From: Trichinella spiralis | Lineage: Eukaryota; Nematoda; Enoplea; Trichinellida; Trichinellidae | Direction of reading: 5' to 3' | Assembly: GCA_000181795.3 (NCBI GenBank) | Contig: CM012955.1 | Coordinates: forward strand, 5,512,981-5,576,980 | DNA: 64,000 bases | Program-made: the position numbers and the translations under genes | The notes under the pieces: model-generated | Seen by the model: the letters and a program-made list of their open reading frames with translations, nothing else | Told to the model about the DNA's origin: nothing | The model's database searches: none | Part shown: one piece after another, positions 21,081-34,800 of the stretch | Layout of the letters: every line of letters starts with the position of its first letter | Numbering within the stretch: position 1 is the stretch's first letter

Positions 21081-24000
21081 ATTTATTCAAAGCAAGAAAT
21101 TGAAAATTGAATTGTTTGTTCAACGTGTTCGTCATCATCATTACGTTTCAGCAACTCGCATCGCACAAAATTCAATAGTACTTGTTTATATTTTGTTTTT
21201 TTCTGGTTTATTTTGACTTCTGTAGGACAGCTGTACATCGTTTTTTATGTATTTTTTATGGTGATTACTTTTGTATTTTTGTGCATAATGTTTAGTCATT
21301 ATTTTTTTTAATAAAATGTTTTTTTGAATAATACCGTCCGATGTAATTTTGTTTCATGTGTCAAATTGAGTTTTATTAATATGCAATATTGACAATATAT
21401 ACAACAGATAGTACATAATGCAGTGACATGAAATGAAAAAAAAGGGAATGGCGTTTTTTTTTATTTTTTGAGAAAAAATTGTGCATACGTACACTTGTGC
21501 GCATAGGAGAAGCCTCTATTGTTCACATCATTCTTCCTACTAGTGTGAGAATAATGCACAAAGCACTGAAATTTAGTGATAATAAATTTATTCCATTAAA
21601 ACGTTTCATCTTTTCACAACAAAACAAATTACAGCAATTCTAATTTCATGAACTAAATTATGCTATTTATTTCATTCAAATGATCATCAATGTTGTAACT
21701 TCAAGTGTTGTATACATCGGTGTAGAGATGATTTTCATAAATAAAATATTCGTTTTTTTTTGAAAAAAGAATTTTTTTATTAGTTATATTTATTAATGAA
21801 TTTTTAAACATATCCATTTAACAGTCGAGTGGAGATTTTTTTTGGATTATTTACAATTTGAACAGTTAATACTTGCTTTCCAAACCAACGGATGACTGTA
21901 ATTTGAATTGAACCAAAGGAGTTGTATTGTTTTCTAGTTATATTGAAATAAATTATTAATGTTGAAGCAATTTTTTGTTCATTTTAATTGTTATACTTTA
22001 TAATTTGTCAAGTTGAATTATATTTGAAATGTGTTCGGTGAAAACGTTCAGATGAAGAAAGATAGATGTTTGTATCAAGTAATTTTGGAGCAAGTTGAAT
22101 TGAATAGAATGGTGAAAACTGGCATTGTTTATTTCATTAATTTTTCATCGGCAGTGTTTTATGGTAAGTTCGAATATTTCAAAATTAATTTGTTGAGTGT
22201 TTTATTTAAATTTCACAAATATATTATCATTTACATTTGTTCTGTTTGTAATTTGTTCGTTTACTTGATTTTTTTTCCACTTGGCATTTGAGTTTCATGT
22301 GTTACGGTGTAAAATAATGTTGTTGTGTTGATTGTGAGAATTTGCATGTTGCACTTTTGCACAATTCTACACGTTGTCGGTAATTATCAGCTTGATCTTT
22401 TCAATTTTCCAGTCGTATTTGTACTGTAACTTTGGAGAATTGTTTTTATCATTACAAGAGAAAAAAGCACTAGTATAAAAAAAGAATCGACATTCGTTGT
22501 CGATGAAAATGTTTCCTTTGCAAAGTTGAATTCATTTTTGTTTAAAAATTCCCCTCCATTGGTTCCACTGGTGAAAAGTTCCACAATAGGAGGAAGAATT
22601 TTCCATTCTGAGAATTGCAAATGCCAAAAAGCTTCACGGTTGCCTTGATCATCAAGCTCCGTTGCATAATCCGGTCGCGATTAGTGCAATCGATGCCCAC
22701 TGAGCGGAGCACAAGGCCGCGGACTGCTTTTGTCGTTTCGATGAATAACGAAAATGATTAGCTCGATTTTAGACCGCCGCCACTGCGGTGCCGGCAGTGC
22801 TGTTTAAACTGACGCGCGACGGCTGCTTCAGCCGAGCAGCAAATGCTGTTCCGGTGTGGTAAATTGTAAACTTTTCATTTCCATTTTATCATCTCTTAAT
22901 TGCTTCTTCTTCTTCTTCTTATTTATTTATTTATTTTGTTTTTTCCATTTTATTATAATTTTTGAAAATTTTTGCTTAGCTTCGTTTTGTTGAATTCAAC
23001 AATTCCAATTCGAAACTGGGAAGGTTGTTTTTTCTTAAATTACAGTAAACTGTACAAGTGAACAAAAACAATTTACATTTACAGTATGTGTAATTTGAAA
23101 AAAATAGGAAATGGAATTTTATCGAATGATTGTGTTGATGAAAGTAGTATTTTGTTGGTGGTTTTGTTTGAAATTGAAACCGAATATTGGCCGGATTGTT
23201 TGGGGGAAAATGAATGAATAAATAATTCTCATGTTCAATAAGATTTTCCTGTTAAATTTTGAATCTATTTGTTTGTTTGTTTGTTAATGGAAATTGCAAC
23301 GTCAACAAGAGAGTTGATGAATATTTTTTTTATCGATTGTCACTTTCTACAGCGTCTGGTTGTTTCCAACGGACGACAAGATGATGAGCTGGCTAGCTGA
23401 CTGACGTGTGTGATTGATGTGCAGGAAGATGTTCGATTTTGTTCTTTTGATTTTCTGTTGAACAAAAAGCACCGTTTGCTTATCATTACAATCAGCAGCA
23501 TATTTAGCGTTGTCTGAGAAATTGACTTGCCTCGTCCCTCGGGATGTGAATTTTTCCCTACCAGCAACGCCAATTTGCACAATTTTCACTCGATCAATGG
23601 CAAACGTTGATATATTTTAGTTGTTTTGTTTTTTTATTATATTTTGAAAATTTAAATTTTGATTATTATGAACTATTTTGTTGTGATACGAAAAGTGTCC
23701 ATCATATCACTCAATAGGCGTATCAATATTTTAATAAATAAGCAATCTCAAAGTTTCTTCTTCTTCTTCTTCCTCTTTTTTGGTTCACCTCCATTTCCAT
23801 TTGACAAAAATAATTAAAAATTATTACCAGTCGTCTAATTCGTCTTTTGTTACATTGTTTTTCTTTTAATTATTCGAATGCCGTTGCCGCTTGAGTGCTT
23901 TGTCAAAGATTTTGCCAAACAACGAGGAAATAATAATTTTTGAATATTATTAAGCCACCATTTCGCCATTATATATTATTAACCCGATTCGATGATCATT

Positions 24001-26690
24001 TTCGCCGTTTGAAAAATTGATCCGCGAGGTGATAACAGGAAATCGCTTCACGACGTGCCAGGATGGTCGTATATATATATTTTTTTTTGTTGTTGTTGCA
24101 AAAGGAAAAAAATTTAGCTGTTCAAATTGAAGCTTCTTCTTTAATTTGAACGGCGACGCTTTTCACGCTTCCAAGCAATTCCATTGTGCATTGTTCACTT
24201 TTTCAGCGGAAATGAGCATTCAAATTTATTTGCATTCCAAACGACCGATTACTTTTATTTTTTTTCACTTCTCTGTTATTTTATATTTGTTCTACAAATT
24301 TTCCATTCAGTCTGTTGTTTTCTGCTTGTTGAGATTCCAAACAACTTTGCTGCTTTCATACAAAATTTCACAAACACCGATCAAATAATAATAATAATAA
24401 TACTGGTAATTAATTGATTTCCTTAGCATGTACCAGATAATTTTATTGATATTATTTATTAAATGATGTGCATCATTTTGTTTTTCGTTTTTTTTAATCA
24501 TAAATTCTGTAGCAAATGTTCGTTTTGCAGTTGAATTTGCATCTCTTTTTGTGGTTTTCAATGAGTAGGAATTTGTATTTGTTGTTGCTGTGGTTTTGTG
24601 TTTTGCTCTGTGAATTAACTTTCATTTAAATAGATCAATTTGTTTCCAAGGGCAGTTCATTATTACACATTGCAGAATTGCAAATATTGTTCCCCATTGT
24701 CGCAACTTTATTGCTTGAAATTCAATTCACCTACAGTATTTTATTATTATTATTATCGATAAGTTGGTCTATTATTCAATGAGATATTTCCAATTGACTG
24801 ATAACATCTTCACCTCCGGTCATCTTTAGTGTCATGTATTCGGTTGTAAATTGTTGTTCTTGTTGTTGTTGCTGAGTTTACGAATCAAGCATTCATTTAT
24901 AAAACTGATTGTTTCTATGCTACATAATGCAATTGAATAATTCCATTTGAATTTTCAACCAAAACATCAATATGGTATGTTTTAATTTTTCACTTTTCTG
25001 CACTCAATTTATGTACACCTTTGCGTAATATATTTTTAATTTATTGCTTTCGTATATGTCTTTTATCGAATTAACATTTTATCGACCAGTCTATATGAAG
25101 TGCACTGTCAAATTTAAATTATTTATAATGACATTTTTGATGATAAATTATCATCATTTCTAAAAATTATGTCCAACTGCATGATGTTCAGTATTTTCTT
25201 TGTTTTTGTTGTCATCGTTGTTTGTCTTTCGTATGAAAGTTATTTATGCAAAGAAAAAAAATTTGGACAATTGCTTTATAGCAGTAGATAATTCGATCGA
25301 TTTTGTCGAAAATATTTTAATGGCAATGTTCGATTGGTGAAGTTGATGAAATTTTATTACAACGCTTTGCGTTGCTTTTTCTTATTGACTTCTTTCTTGA
25401 TCGATTCGTCAGCATGATCACACCTGAAAATTATTCGACTTGTTTCATATTTTATTATTATAATTCGTGTACAAAATTTGCATCGACGTGAATTGTTTTT
25501 TGCAGGAAATTTTGCATATGCTTCGAATGTAGAATGTTGTTGTTGATGCAGTTGTGATAAAAATTGAACAATTTTTGTAACATGTTCAAATTGAAAGTAA
25601 GTAACATTATTATTTGTGACTTTTCGATAAATTGTTGTTGACAAAATTCTATTGAAATATTTTGAAATGAGTTTCTTTTTTTCTCAAAAATTGATGCAAA
25701 TTAAACAGATTATTTTTTTTTCAATAAAAGAAATTTTAATGTTAATTTATGTACAAATTTTTTGCAAATTGTAAAATGCAACCATACGAAGAACCAATCG
25801 ATAGCTTTGGTTTAAGTCAGTTTTCATTTCGAATTAATCTGCAAAAGCATTTGTAATTGTGATTCGATTCCAACAGCTTTTTAATTAAACATCAAAGTCC
25901 CAGTTTGATTATTTTCTTTTAGATCAAGTTGAATGCATTTTGTTGAAAAATTTTTCATTTCCTAATGTTACTTCCATGAAATTTTTACCACATACAGAAA
26001 TATGCATGTACGTTTGTGCGTGTGCATTTGCATATTATACTGAGGAAGCTTTTTTTTTCATATTTGTCAATTTTGAGCAGTGTTTTTTTGTGTGTAGAAT
26101 TTTTGATGAAGTTAATTTTAATTTTCTCCCAAATTTTTCCTCCAATAATTGATTTTGTTGATAGATGTAAATAATTTTTTTTTAAATATAAGCATGATAT
26201 TTCCTTTTCTTTTATTATTTTGATTTGTAAAAGATATGGATAGGAAAATTTTTGCGCATGAATTGAAACGTGCCGGACACAAAAGCAGTCTTTCTCTACT
26301 GGTTGTCCGTTATTACCCCAGCGAAATGGAACTGAGATCAGTTGAGAAGATAAAAGTGATGGTTAATTGGATTTTGCATATTGTCATTGTTTGGGTTTCA
26401 GGATTGAGTTAGTTTTAAGCTGGAGCTTTTTGTCTGTCAGCAGTGATCAGAATCGCATGCCGATTTATATATGCTTCGGTTTTTCTTTTCTGTTTCTAAT
26501 TCTCTTAACACGCGACCGGCTAAATCGATTCTTGTTCAAATTTTCCTACTTTTACTTTTTCTGCTGCTGCTGCTGCCTCTGCTACTGCTACTACGTTGCA
26601 CAGGCTTTTTATGCTTAAAAATTGTCAACACCAGTTGGACTGCCATGTTGCTACCGTTGAGACGTTTTTTTACTGATTTCTGTTTCTCAG
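21081..26690. other. Large intergenic region, no supported gene
   Basis: AT-rich, with many short microsatellites: CTT and TTTA at about 22905-22935, CTT at about 23756-23772, AAT at about 24385-24400, CTG/CTA at about 26563-26595. A GC-rich island at about 22660-22860 stands out and contains no clear ORF. I find no exon with recognisable coding content. Confidence 0.5.
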
Positions 26691-28271
26691 GCTCTCCTTG
26701 TTTCGGCATGTCCATGGAGCCGAGTTTGAAAGCCCATTTGGAAGAGGAATGGTTCGGCTTGGAACGACTGAGACAAAGTTTCGACGCCATCCGTGCCAGC
26801 CCCCTATACAAACGTACGCCTGTGCTGGCCGACTGTGCCGACGTTCTCGGCTTGGATGCGGGAGTGTGTTTGAATTTGAAAATGGAATCCATGCAAACAT
26901 CCGGCTCTTACAAACTGCGCGGCGTCATCTGGCAAATGGAACGCTACAGGGCTCTTTTCAACTCGCCCGGACGTTTGCAGGGTATGGTGACCATGTCGTC
27001 TGGCAATTACGGCATCGCGCTGGCCACCTACTGCAAGCATTACAACATCCCGTGCCACGTGATTGTTCCGGACGAATGTCCGCCCAAGAAGTGCACCCGC
27101 ATGGTCGATCTCCGTGCCAGTGTGGAAGTTGCCCACAGTTCGCAGGCTGCCGATACCATCGACCGACTGCAAGCTCAAAATTGGACATTCATGCATCCGT
27201 TCGACGATCTGAACCTGGTCTGCGGTTATGGTACAATTATGATGGAGCTGGTCGACAGCGTCGGACAGCCGGATGTGGTCGTTGTTCCGGCTGGACCTGT
27301 TGTCGGCGGTGGTCTTCTTTGTGGTATGGCGTTAGCGGCTAGGTGAGTTATTTTGTTTTCAAATTCTGTGAAGTAGATTTATTTGAATTCAGACTACTAC
27401 TGCTACTACTACTAATAATAATAATAATTGGATTCATTTTAACAATCAAGCAGTTAAAGATTGAACAATTTTTTTTCTACTACAATGAAAGTTTCATTTG
27501 AAATTCATTCTCCCCTAACTCTTCTATTTTTGTAAGCAAAATCGTCTTAATAAGATCGTATAGAACACTAAAAGAAAGATTGAAATGAACATATTCATTG
27601 GGATTACTTTTTGATTATCAAAACTGGAAATTTTTCATTTCTTTTTACAATAGAAATTGATGACGATCAAAAAGCAAGCATGTACAATTATTATTATTAT
27701 TATGTAAATATATTTTTGGATGCAGTCGTACTTGAATGAACTAAGAGAGCAAATTGAAGAGTGATTTTTGTAAGTTAAGAAAAAAAAAATCAAGTTTGCA
27801 CAGAATAGTGAGTGAATGGAAGAATTTTTTGCTGTTGTTTTTTTGTTTTTGTCTCTTTTTTTCTCTCTTACTCTCCACATAGATATATTTATGTGTGTTT
27901 TTGTGGCAAAATAACAATTGCGTCGTGTTTGTTGTTGGTGCAGGTTGATGGAACTGCCGACAAAAGTGTTCGGTGTGGACGTGGTGCCGGAATCCCGGCG
28001 CCGGGACAGCTTACCAGGCGGTGAGATGAGGGGCTTTCCGGAAAAGTATATCGGCGACAACGCGTTCCGCATCGGCTTCGACTGCGTCGACGGTATGGTG
28101 ACCGTCAACGAGCGGGACGTTCTCGACGCGTCCAATTGTCTTCTGCAGATGGGCATCGTGCTGGAACCGTATGCGGCTAGTACAGTAGCCGCGTTGCTTT
28201 CAGGTAAGCTAGCCGTCGAAGCTGGTCAAAAAATTGTATCCATCGTCAGCAGTCGGGATGTGGACCTTTGA
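26691..28271 (+). CDS. PLP-dependent serine racemase / threonine dehydratase-like enzyme, 2 exons, 320 aa
   Basis: Fold-type II pyridoxal-phosphate enzyme of the serine racemase / serine-threonine dehydratase group; racemisation or deamination cannot be told apart from sequence alone. An acceptor (TTTCTCAG) ends at 26690. The first ATG is 26708 (a second is at 26714). Coding exons: 26708-27342 and 27944-28271, joined within an Arg codon. Landmarks: cofactor lysine in SGSYKLRG (K69), SSGNYGIALA (usually SSGNHG; residues 97-102), the phosphate-binding glycine loop VVGGGLLCG (200-206), and AALLSGKL near the end. Oddities: the C-terminal motif normally SGGN reads SSRD; the coding part is GC-richer than its surroundings; and it has one 601-bp intron while most neighbours have many. 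The sequence TTTCAG/GTAAGC at about 28197-28207 looks like a donor, but the frame continues through it in good family register. Confidence 0.85.
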
Positions 28272-31200
28272 AGCTGCGATTGTTGTCCGATTTTTTTTTT
28301 CATCTTGTCCTTCCAGTTTCTTCTTTTTTTTGTTTAATGTATCAGAATATTATTTACTGCTCATGTTTTTTTCTCATACTTATACACTATACGCAATGGA
28401 AATTTTTATCCTATTATTGCATTAAATGTTGTTTCAATTTTGAAACTTGAATAATTGGAAAGAAAATAATTGATAACGTTCACCACCGGTTGAGCAAAGT
28501 TTTAATAGCGACTAACGAACTGCTTGACCGACCGACTAATACAATTGGAACCGTTGGACGGGCGTAAAATTTGGATTTCATTAACAAAAGCATAATTCGA
28601 AATTCATCATGTACCCAATGAAAACAAAACAAAGTAAAAAAAAAACATTGCACACAAACATATCCTCTCTATTACAGAATTCCAATCTTGATTGCCAAGT
28701 TGAATTATGTCAATTTCGTACGTTTTAGACTTGATTCAATTCTTGACAACGTATTTCAGTTGACACGAATGATCAATGCTCGATAATAAACAATTTTCAA
28801 ATAGGTTGTAATTATTTTATTGATTTATTTTTCTTATTTTTTTTAAATATTTTTCGTGCACATTTTTCCATTCATCGATTATATATCAAGAGTATTTGTG
28901 ACCCAGTGAAAAAAAACACTGTCAACGCGATGAAGTTCGAAAGAGCGGAAAAAGCTTTACTCCACAAAGATATCTTTCACCATAACGTGGGAGTGGAATG
29001 TAAAAATGTTAAAACAACAGTTTCTTGTTTTTTTTGCTGATTTTGCTCACATTTTCACCTACATGAGTTTTTTTTAATTTTTTACTTTGTTGATATTATG
29101 AATAATGTATTTGGTCTTACAATTGTTCTTACATCGTATTAGTTGCTTTTTCGGACAGTGCGAAGCGGATGACTGTGAACATATATGTATTTATTCACTG
29201 GTTGTGACTGAATCTGTGGAAATTGTACACGAATACTGTACAAATTGTGTTTTTTTTTGCTTCTCCATTGTTGTTGGTCATACTGTTATCAATGCACATC
29301 TGATCTGATGGTTCAGTTCGAAGAAAATGTCAACTCGAAAATGGAAAATTTACCCAAATCTACCATTATCGCAGCACGCTGTACGAGAAAAGCTGTCTTT
29401 TTTTTTCTACAATTTTTCCGTCATCGATTTTCATCATCAAATCACCTCATTTGAATGAAAAACTGTCGAAATTTCTTCCAACAATCTGTAAATTATTTTC
29501 CATTTCAACTGAAAAAAAAACATTTTGTTCAGCTCACACAAATTTATAAGATAAAATAATCGAATTGATGTTAAAATGGAAAAAATAAATGTAAAAACAA
29601 AACGTTCGATTCAATTTAATTCACTGTTCAATTCCACTGTTGTTTCTTCAATCAAAACATCCATCATCAATACGCAACGTCTATTGGAAAAGTTTTTGCA
29701 TTAAATATTCGACAATTCGAAATTGTACAGTAAGCTCAGTAAAAGAAAAATAAGATTCAACAATAATTAATATTTTGTTCGATTGATAAGACAATTTCGA
29801 AACCTTTTTTTCTCGTCTATTATTTTTTTTCTTTCATTCTTGAAAATCTTTAAAAAAAGAGTACCTTTACTGTATGACATTTGACGTTGAAAGTAATAAG
29901 TATAAATTGTCGTTTGTGAACGAGATGCAGTTTTAAGTGGAAAAAATTTTTGAAATTTTTTCCATTGAAAACTGATACAATTAGAATGATGCATGTCTAT
30001 GTGCGTGGCATTATTCTTGAACGCCGGGCAGGTTTAAAATGCGCTTCCTCACGGCCTGGTTAAATGTCAACCATAGACGCAGATTTTTCTTTTTCTTTTC
30101 ACACACACGCAAAAATGATTTTTTAATAATTTTTATGTTTGATTTTTTTTTCTTGTTACTTTTTTGAAACGTAAAAAGCAACAACGTAAATGTTGGAATT
30201 TGAAATGAACATGTTGTTGTTGTTGTCGAGATTTTGTTGTTCAGTTGTTTAATTGGAAGCAGACGTGTGTATGTGTGGATGTTTTAGTGAAATTTTAAAC
30301 TGCCCTGGCGGTCAGACGTTGCGTCGAATAGTGTGGGTAGTGTTTGGAAATTATTATAAATTTTCATTCGAACAAACTTGACCATGTTATATGTATTGAT
30401 AGTTGACTTGTACCATTGCGACAATTGTGCATTGAAATTTACCAGCAGAAATTTGAAAGTTTTTTTCAATTATTTAAATTGTCAATACAATTATCATTAC
30501 AACTGTAGTGTACAATAAATTTGGTTGTTGGAAATGAATCATTTGCCGAAAGTAGCAATTTTGTCGTATTTGAATAGTGGTAGGTTGAATTCGCCGGACA
30601 AAATTTCCATTTATGCGTTGTTTGTTGTTATCGTTATCGTTTAGATTTTAGCCGAACAAATATGGATTTGCATTTGTTGGCATGCAGCGTAGTAAGCTGT
30701 TGATCCGAAGCAGCAATTTTTCAACAACAACAGCATATCCAAGGTGGCAAAATTAGTTTCATTGGACGTTATTGATAATTTTCTTGTTGTCCATTTCTCA
30801 GTGTCAGTGTCCAGTTTGTGCTTGTTTGCCTTCAGTTTTGTGCTCTGTGTGTGCCCTTGTTTCGAGTTGGCAGAAAGGATAATTTCGCAGAAATGCATTC
30901 CTGAACGAAAGTCCATCTTCAGTTTGGCCAGTGTCCAATTTTGAAAATTTGAAGCCAAACGTCGTCAGCTGACTGATGCGTGCATGATATTTGCTTTCTG
31001 TTCGTAGTTGTTGGTTATATGCATTTAGCAGCATCAGCAGCAGCAGCAGCAATGGTGGCAGTGTTGTTGTTGTTGTTGTTGTTTTGCTTTCATTCCTTCT
31101 TCATTTTAAATATTACTGCTTCTTCGTAGTTACATTCAGCAGTCGTCAACCCTATTCCATTTCTCAAACTGTGACAACAACCAGATTGATATTTCTGATC

Positions 31201-31868
31201 GTTTAATGTTGACCATTTGCCAAAAATCACCCCCGTTGGGTTGCGTTGCAGTTGGCAAATTTCCAATATTTGCAAAAGTCTATCCAAATTTACGTTTGAA
31301 TTTGTTACATCTCCAACAACAGCCGAACAATTGGAACTACTTGACTAAGATTGAGATTATATGCACAGAAAAAGAAGAAGAGCATTGTGGAAAATATTTT
31401 CAATTTTACACGTGCAAAATATTATTTTTCATCATCATTTTATTTTTGCTTTTTTTCGGTGGATATAATTTTACCGCGTTTTATGATCAGTAATGATGAT
31501 GATGATTTGCATGTTTGAATATAGTTGATTTAGGGCGAAAGCATTCATCGTTCGCTTGGAAAAACGAGAAAACGACTCGTGTGATTGGTTGAATCGATCC
31601 GTCGGCAACGGCCAATTAATAATTGATCGTCTTTATCTCTCTTGCTCTCTCTCTCTCTCGCTTTTGCTGCTTTCATTTTCGCTATTTTCGGCCCAACCGC
31701 GTGCGTTCAACTAACCAACTGATTCACATCGAAGACACAGTTTAATATCATCCCCGGCATCGTTGTTGTTGTGCAATGTAAGATTGTTTTTTTCTAATTG
31801 ATCACTTTAAACATTAAAATTAACCAAAATACACAAAATTCATACAGCATTGGAGAAAACAAAAAATA
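28272..31868. other. Intergenic region upstream of SLC17 gene, no supported gene
   Basis: AT-rich with simple repeats: AGC followed by GTT at about 31028-31082, ATG at about 31492-31506, TC at about 31635-31660. A CpG-richer block at about 31540-31760 could be the promoter area of the SLC17 gene that follows. Confidence 0.5.
31028..31083. repeat. Compound (AGC)n-(GTT)n microsatellite
   Basis: A run of AGC/ATC triplets is followed by GGTGGCAGT and then about nine GTT triplets. Confidence 0.85.
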
Positions 31869-34800
31869 ATGCACACCGCAACAGCAGATGGTCAAAATAT
31901 CCAAAGCCGACCGGCCAAAAAAGGTAATTTCAAAATTTTATTTCACCACACGTATCCTATTTGTGTTTTTTTTGACAAATTTTCCATGCTTGTGCAGGTT
32001 GCAATTTGGGATGGCGACACATTGTCACTGTTCTGTGCTTTTTCGGCTTTTTCTTCTTGTACGCGTTGAAAGTCAATTTGAGCGTTGCCATCGTCGCCAT
32101 GGTAAATCATACGGCAATACACGAGGTCGAAGGGACCACCGGCGGCAACGCCCATGACAACTTGGACGGCAAAGTTGTGGCCGAAGTCTGCACTCGGGAA
32201 CAAAAAGCCGACGAGGCTAAAGTGCCCCCGAAAAAGGTGACCAAATATTTCCATTCATATTTTCACAGTTCAATTTTTCCACACCAGTCTCAGAGGTTGA
32301 ATGAGGGGAAAAATTTTCCTAACAGATCAATGATTGCAATTTCGATTATTCAAATTCTGCGGCATATTTCCTTCCGGCTGTTTTCCAATCTCTCTCTCTC
32401 AGCAGTGTCTGATTGATGTCAACTGACTATTCAAAAGCCAAATTAATTAATTCAACGATAAATATTATAATATTTTACTACACAGCGAACAACAACGATC
32501 TCATCTGTAAATGGTGCACTGTTTGTGTTTGCATTTTAAAAATTTAAGCTTGATTCTCCTCAGATTTGGAAAGTTTTGTCCAAATTGTCAAAGAGAAAAG
32601 ATACAAATAACAGGTTCAATTTGATGACCTTGATAATATGCATACTTTTGAAAACGGTACAGATGTGGATCATTGATAAACTGATCGAAATGTTTAAAGT
32701 CGAAGACAAGGAGCAAAGAATATTTATTAATTTTCTTCTCCATTCACGTTTACACTCCATTTATACTCTTCTCAGTGCTCATCAATCAAACAATAATGGA
32801 GATTTTGGTATCTTATCAAGTATTGATAAATGTTGCCGACATTTTTCTTCTTTTCCAATCTATCTCTGTTGGTGAAAAAGCATTGAAAATGAACAGATGA
32901 ATTTTTCAATGGATTCTACAACGTGGATTACCATTAATCGTTGTAATTTTCAATGCAAAATAATCATCCACGTTTACTGTGATGATTTTTTTTTTCACTG
33001 ATCCTTCTACAGGCTTTTTCTCCTTTCTCGTCATTTATTCCTGTTACTTCAATTTGAATTGTCAGTGATGCTAATTTGTTTTCAAGTCACATTTTTTGCA
33101 TCTTTTACGCATCACCCAGTGAATGGTGGAATATCCAGCTATTGGTGATTGTTGTTGTTATTTATTGGGTTTGTCAATTAATTCCAAACTGGCCTTCTTG
33201 TTTAATATCAAAAAGTGCTGAAACAACTGTTATCTATATCTATATCTATATATATATCTATAAAGAGCCCCTAATTCTTTCTCTTTTCTTCAAAATGCCA
33301 TCGTTGTGGTCGTCATTTTTGATGACGGGCAAGTTTGTTTGAAACGAACGTGATCTCGAAAGGGAAAATGATGCACATCTCCGGGCAAGCATTTTTCTCT
33401 TCTCTTTCTCATTGCTTGTGTTAATTAGAGCGGACTGCTGCCACCACCCTGTCAATGAAAAGCAACAACAACAACAACAGTGCCCAAACTGGCAAACAAC
33501 AAGTTGATTATTATCATCAACCTGCGATATCATTTCCAACATCAATTTGTTTATTTGTTTATTTGTTTGTTTGTTTTCATCAGGATTTGATCAGTTTTGC
33601 TTTTTGCAGTAATTTTTACCGATGAAGCAATGCAATTGTTTTTTACAATTGCACACTTTTCAATACGAGCTTTTTGTAGCGTTACCATTTTAGCCACTAC
33701 CTTCTCGGTTGTTTACGGGCAATGGGCAGGCAGATTTTGCTCACATTAATTTGTCGAAATTGGGGCTGTTTTTCTATATTGTTGTCATTATGTTGTCAGT
33801 CAGTTTCCAAAATCACAAAGCCAACTGCGCGGTGTAATTTAATAATCACTGATGAAGTAAATATTTTCATCCAACAACCCTCATCTACTATACGGTCAAC
33901 GAACATACGACAATTGTGATATTGTGAAGTGTAATTGCGTTGCCGTTTTTGTCATTGATAAGAAATTTGTTGCCAAATTTGGACACACATGCAGCTACTG
34001 GCTGACAAGGTGTAGAATATCGAAGGTGACTGACATGTGTGAAATTGTGTTGAATGCATTCAACAGAGCATCAATAAAATCTGCACACACATGTATGTAT
34101 ATAACTAAACAAATACTTCACCAACAGATAGAGATGTATTAGAGAAATGAAAAATAACAATATTGGCTTCAAATTTGATTGATCTTTTCTACATAATCCA
34201 ATGTTCAAATAATACTGTTGATCCGAGATTAGCACTTATAAAATCTATGAGGAAAACTGATCCTGATTTGAAGAAGCCAGGTTGATTATTAATGGATTCT
34301 TTCTTGCAATTTTCACATTTGATCGTTTATGCCAATATGCAATTGTACTCTTTTGAAACAGCTGAATTAGCTTATTATTAATTCTACATTCTCGTCCACT
34401 TGTTTGCAACGTCAGCGAACAATGAACTAACACTTTATTTGAACTGCGTGTCGTCGTGTGTTTCGATTTGCCTCATGTATGCTAACATGAAATGGCAAGA
34501 TTAAGAATTTCTGTAAATTTTCAATTTACCATTTCCACTGTGTTTTAACTCAATCGGCAAATATTTTACCAACATGCCTCCTCTTCATCAGTTTGATGCT
34601 TCATTTTTTTTATCTACTCAATTTTCAATATTTAAAATTTTGCTAATATACATCTGCAAATTCTGAACATGTGCAATATATGACGTGTTTTCTTGAACAC
34701 TTCGGGAGTTTGGTTTTAATTGAAATGCCCGACAGTTGTTGAATACGTGAACAATATTACAAGTGGTACATTTTATTGTTGCAAGCTGAAAAACATTTTG

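Noticed and set aside
26698-27342. 214-codon plus-strand frame overlapping the PLP enzyme
   Set aside because: It is the +1 shadow of the real exon, open because of high GC; the family motifs are in the other frame.
28197-28207. Consensus-looking splice donor (TTTCAG/GTAAGC) inside the PLP enzyme's last exon
   Set aside because: Reading through gives the conserved AALLSGKL motif and a normal C-terminus, so I treat it as coding.
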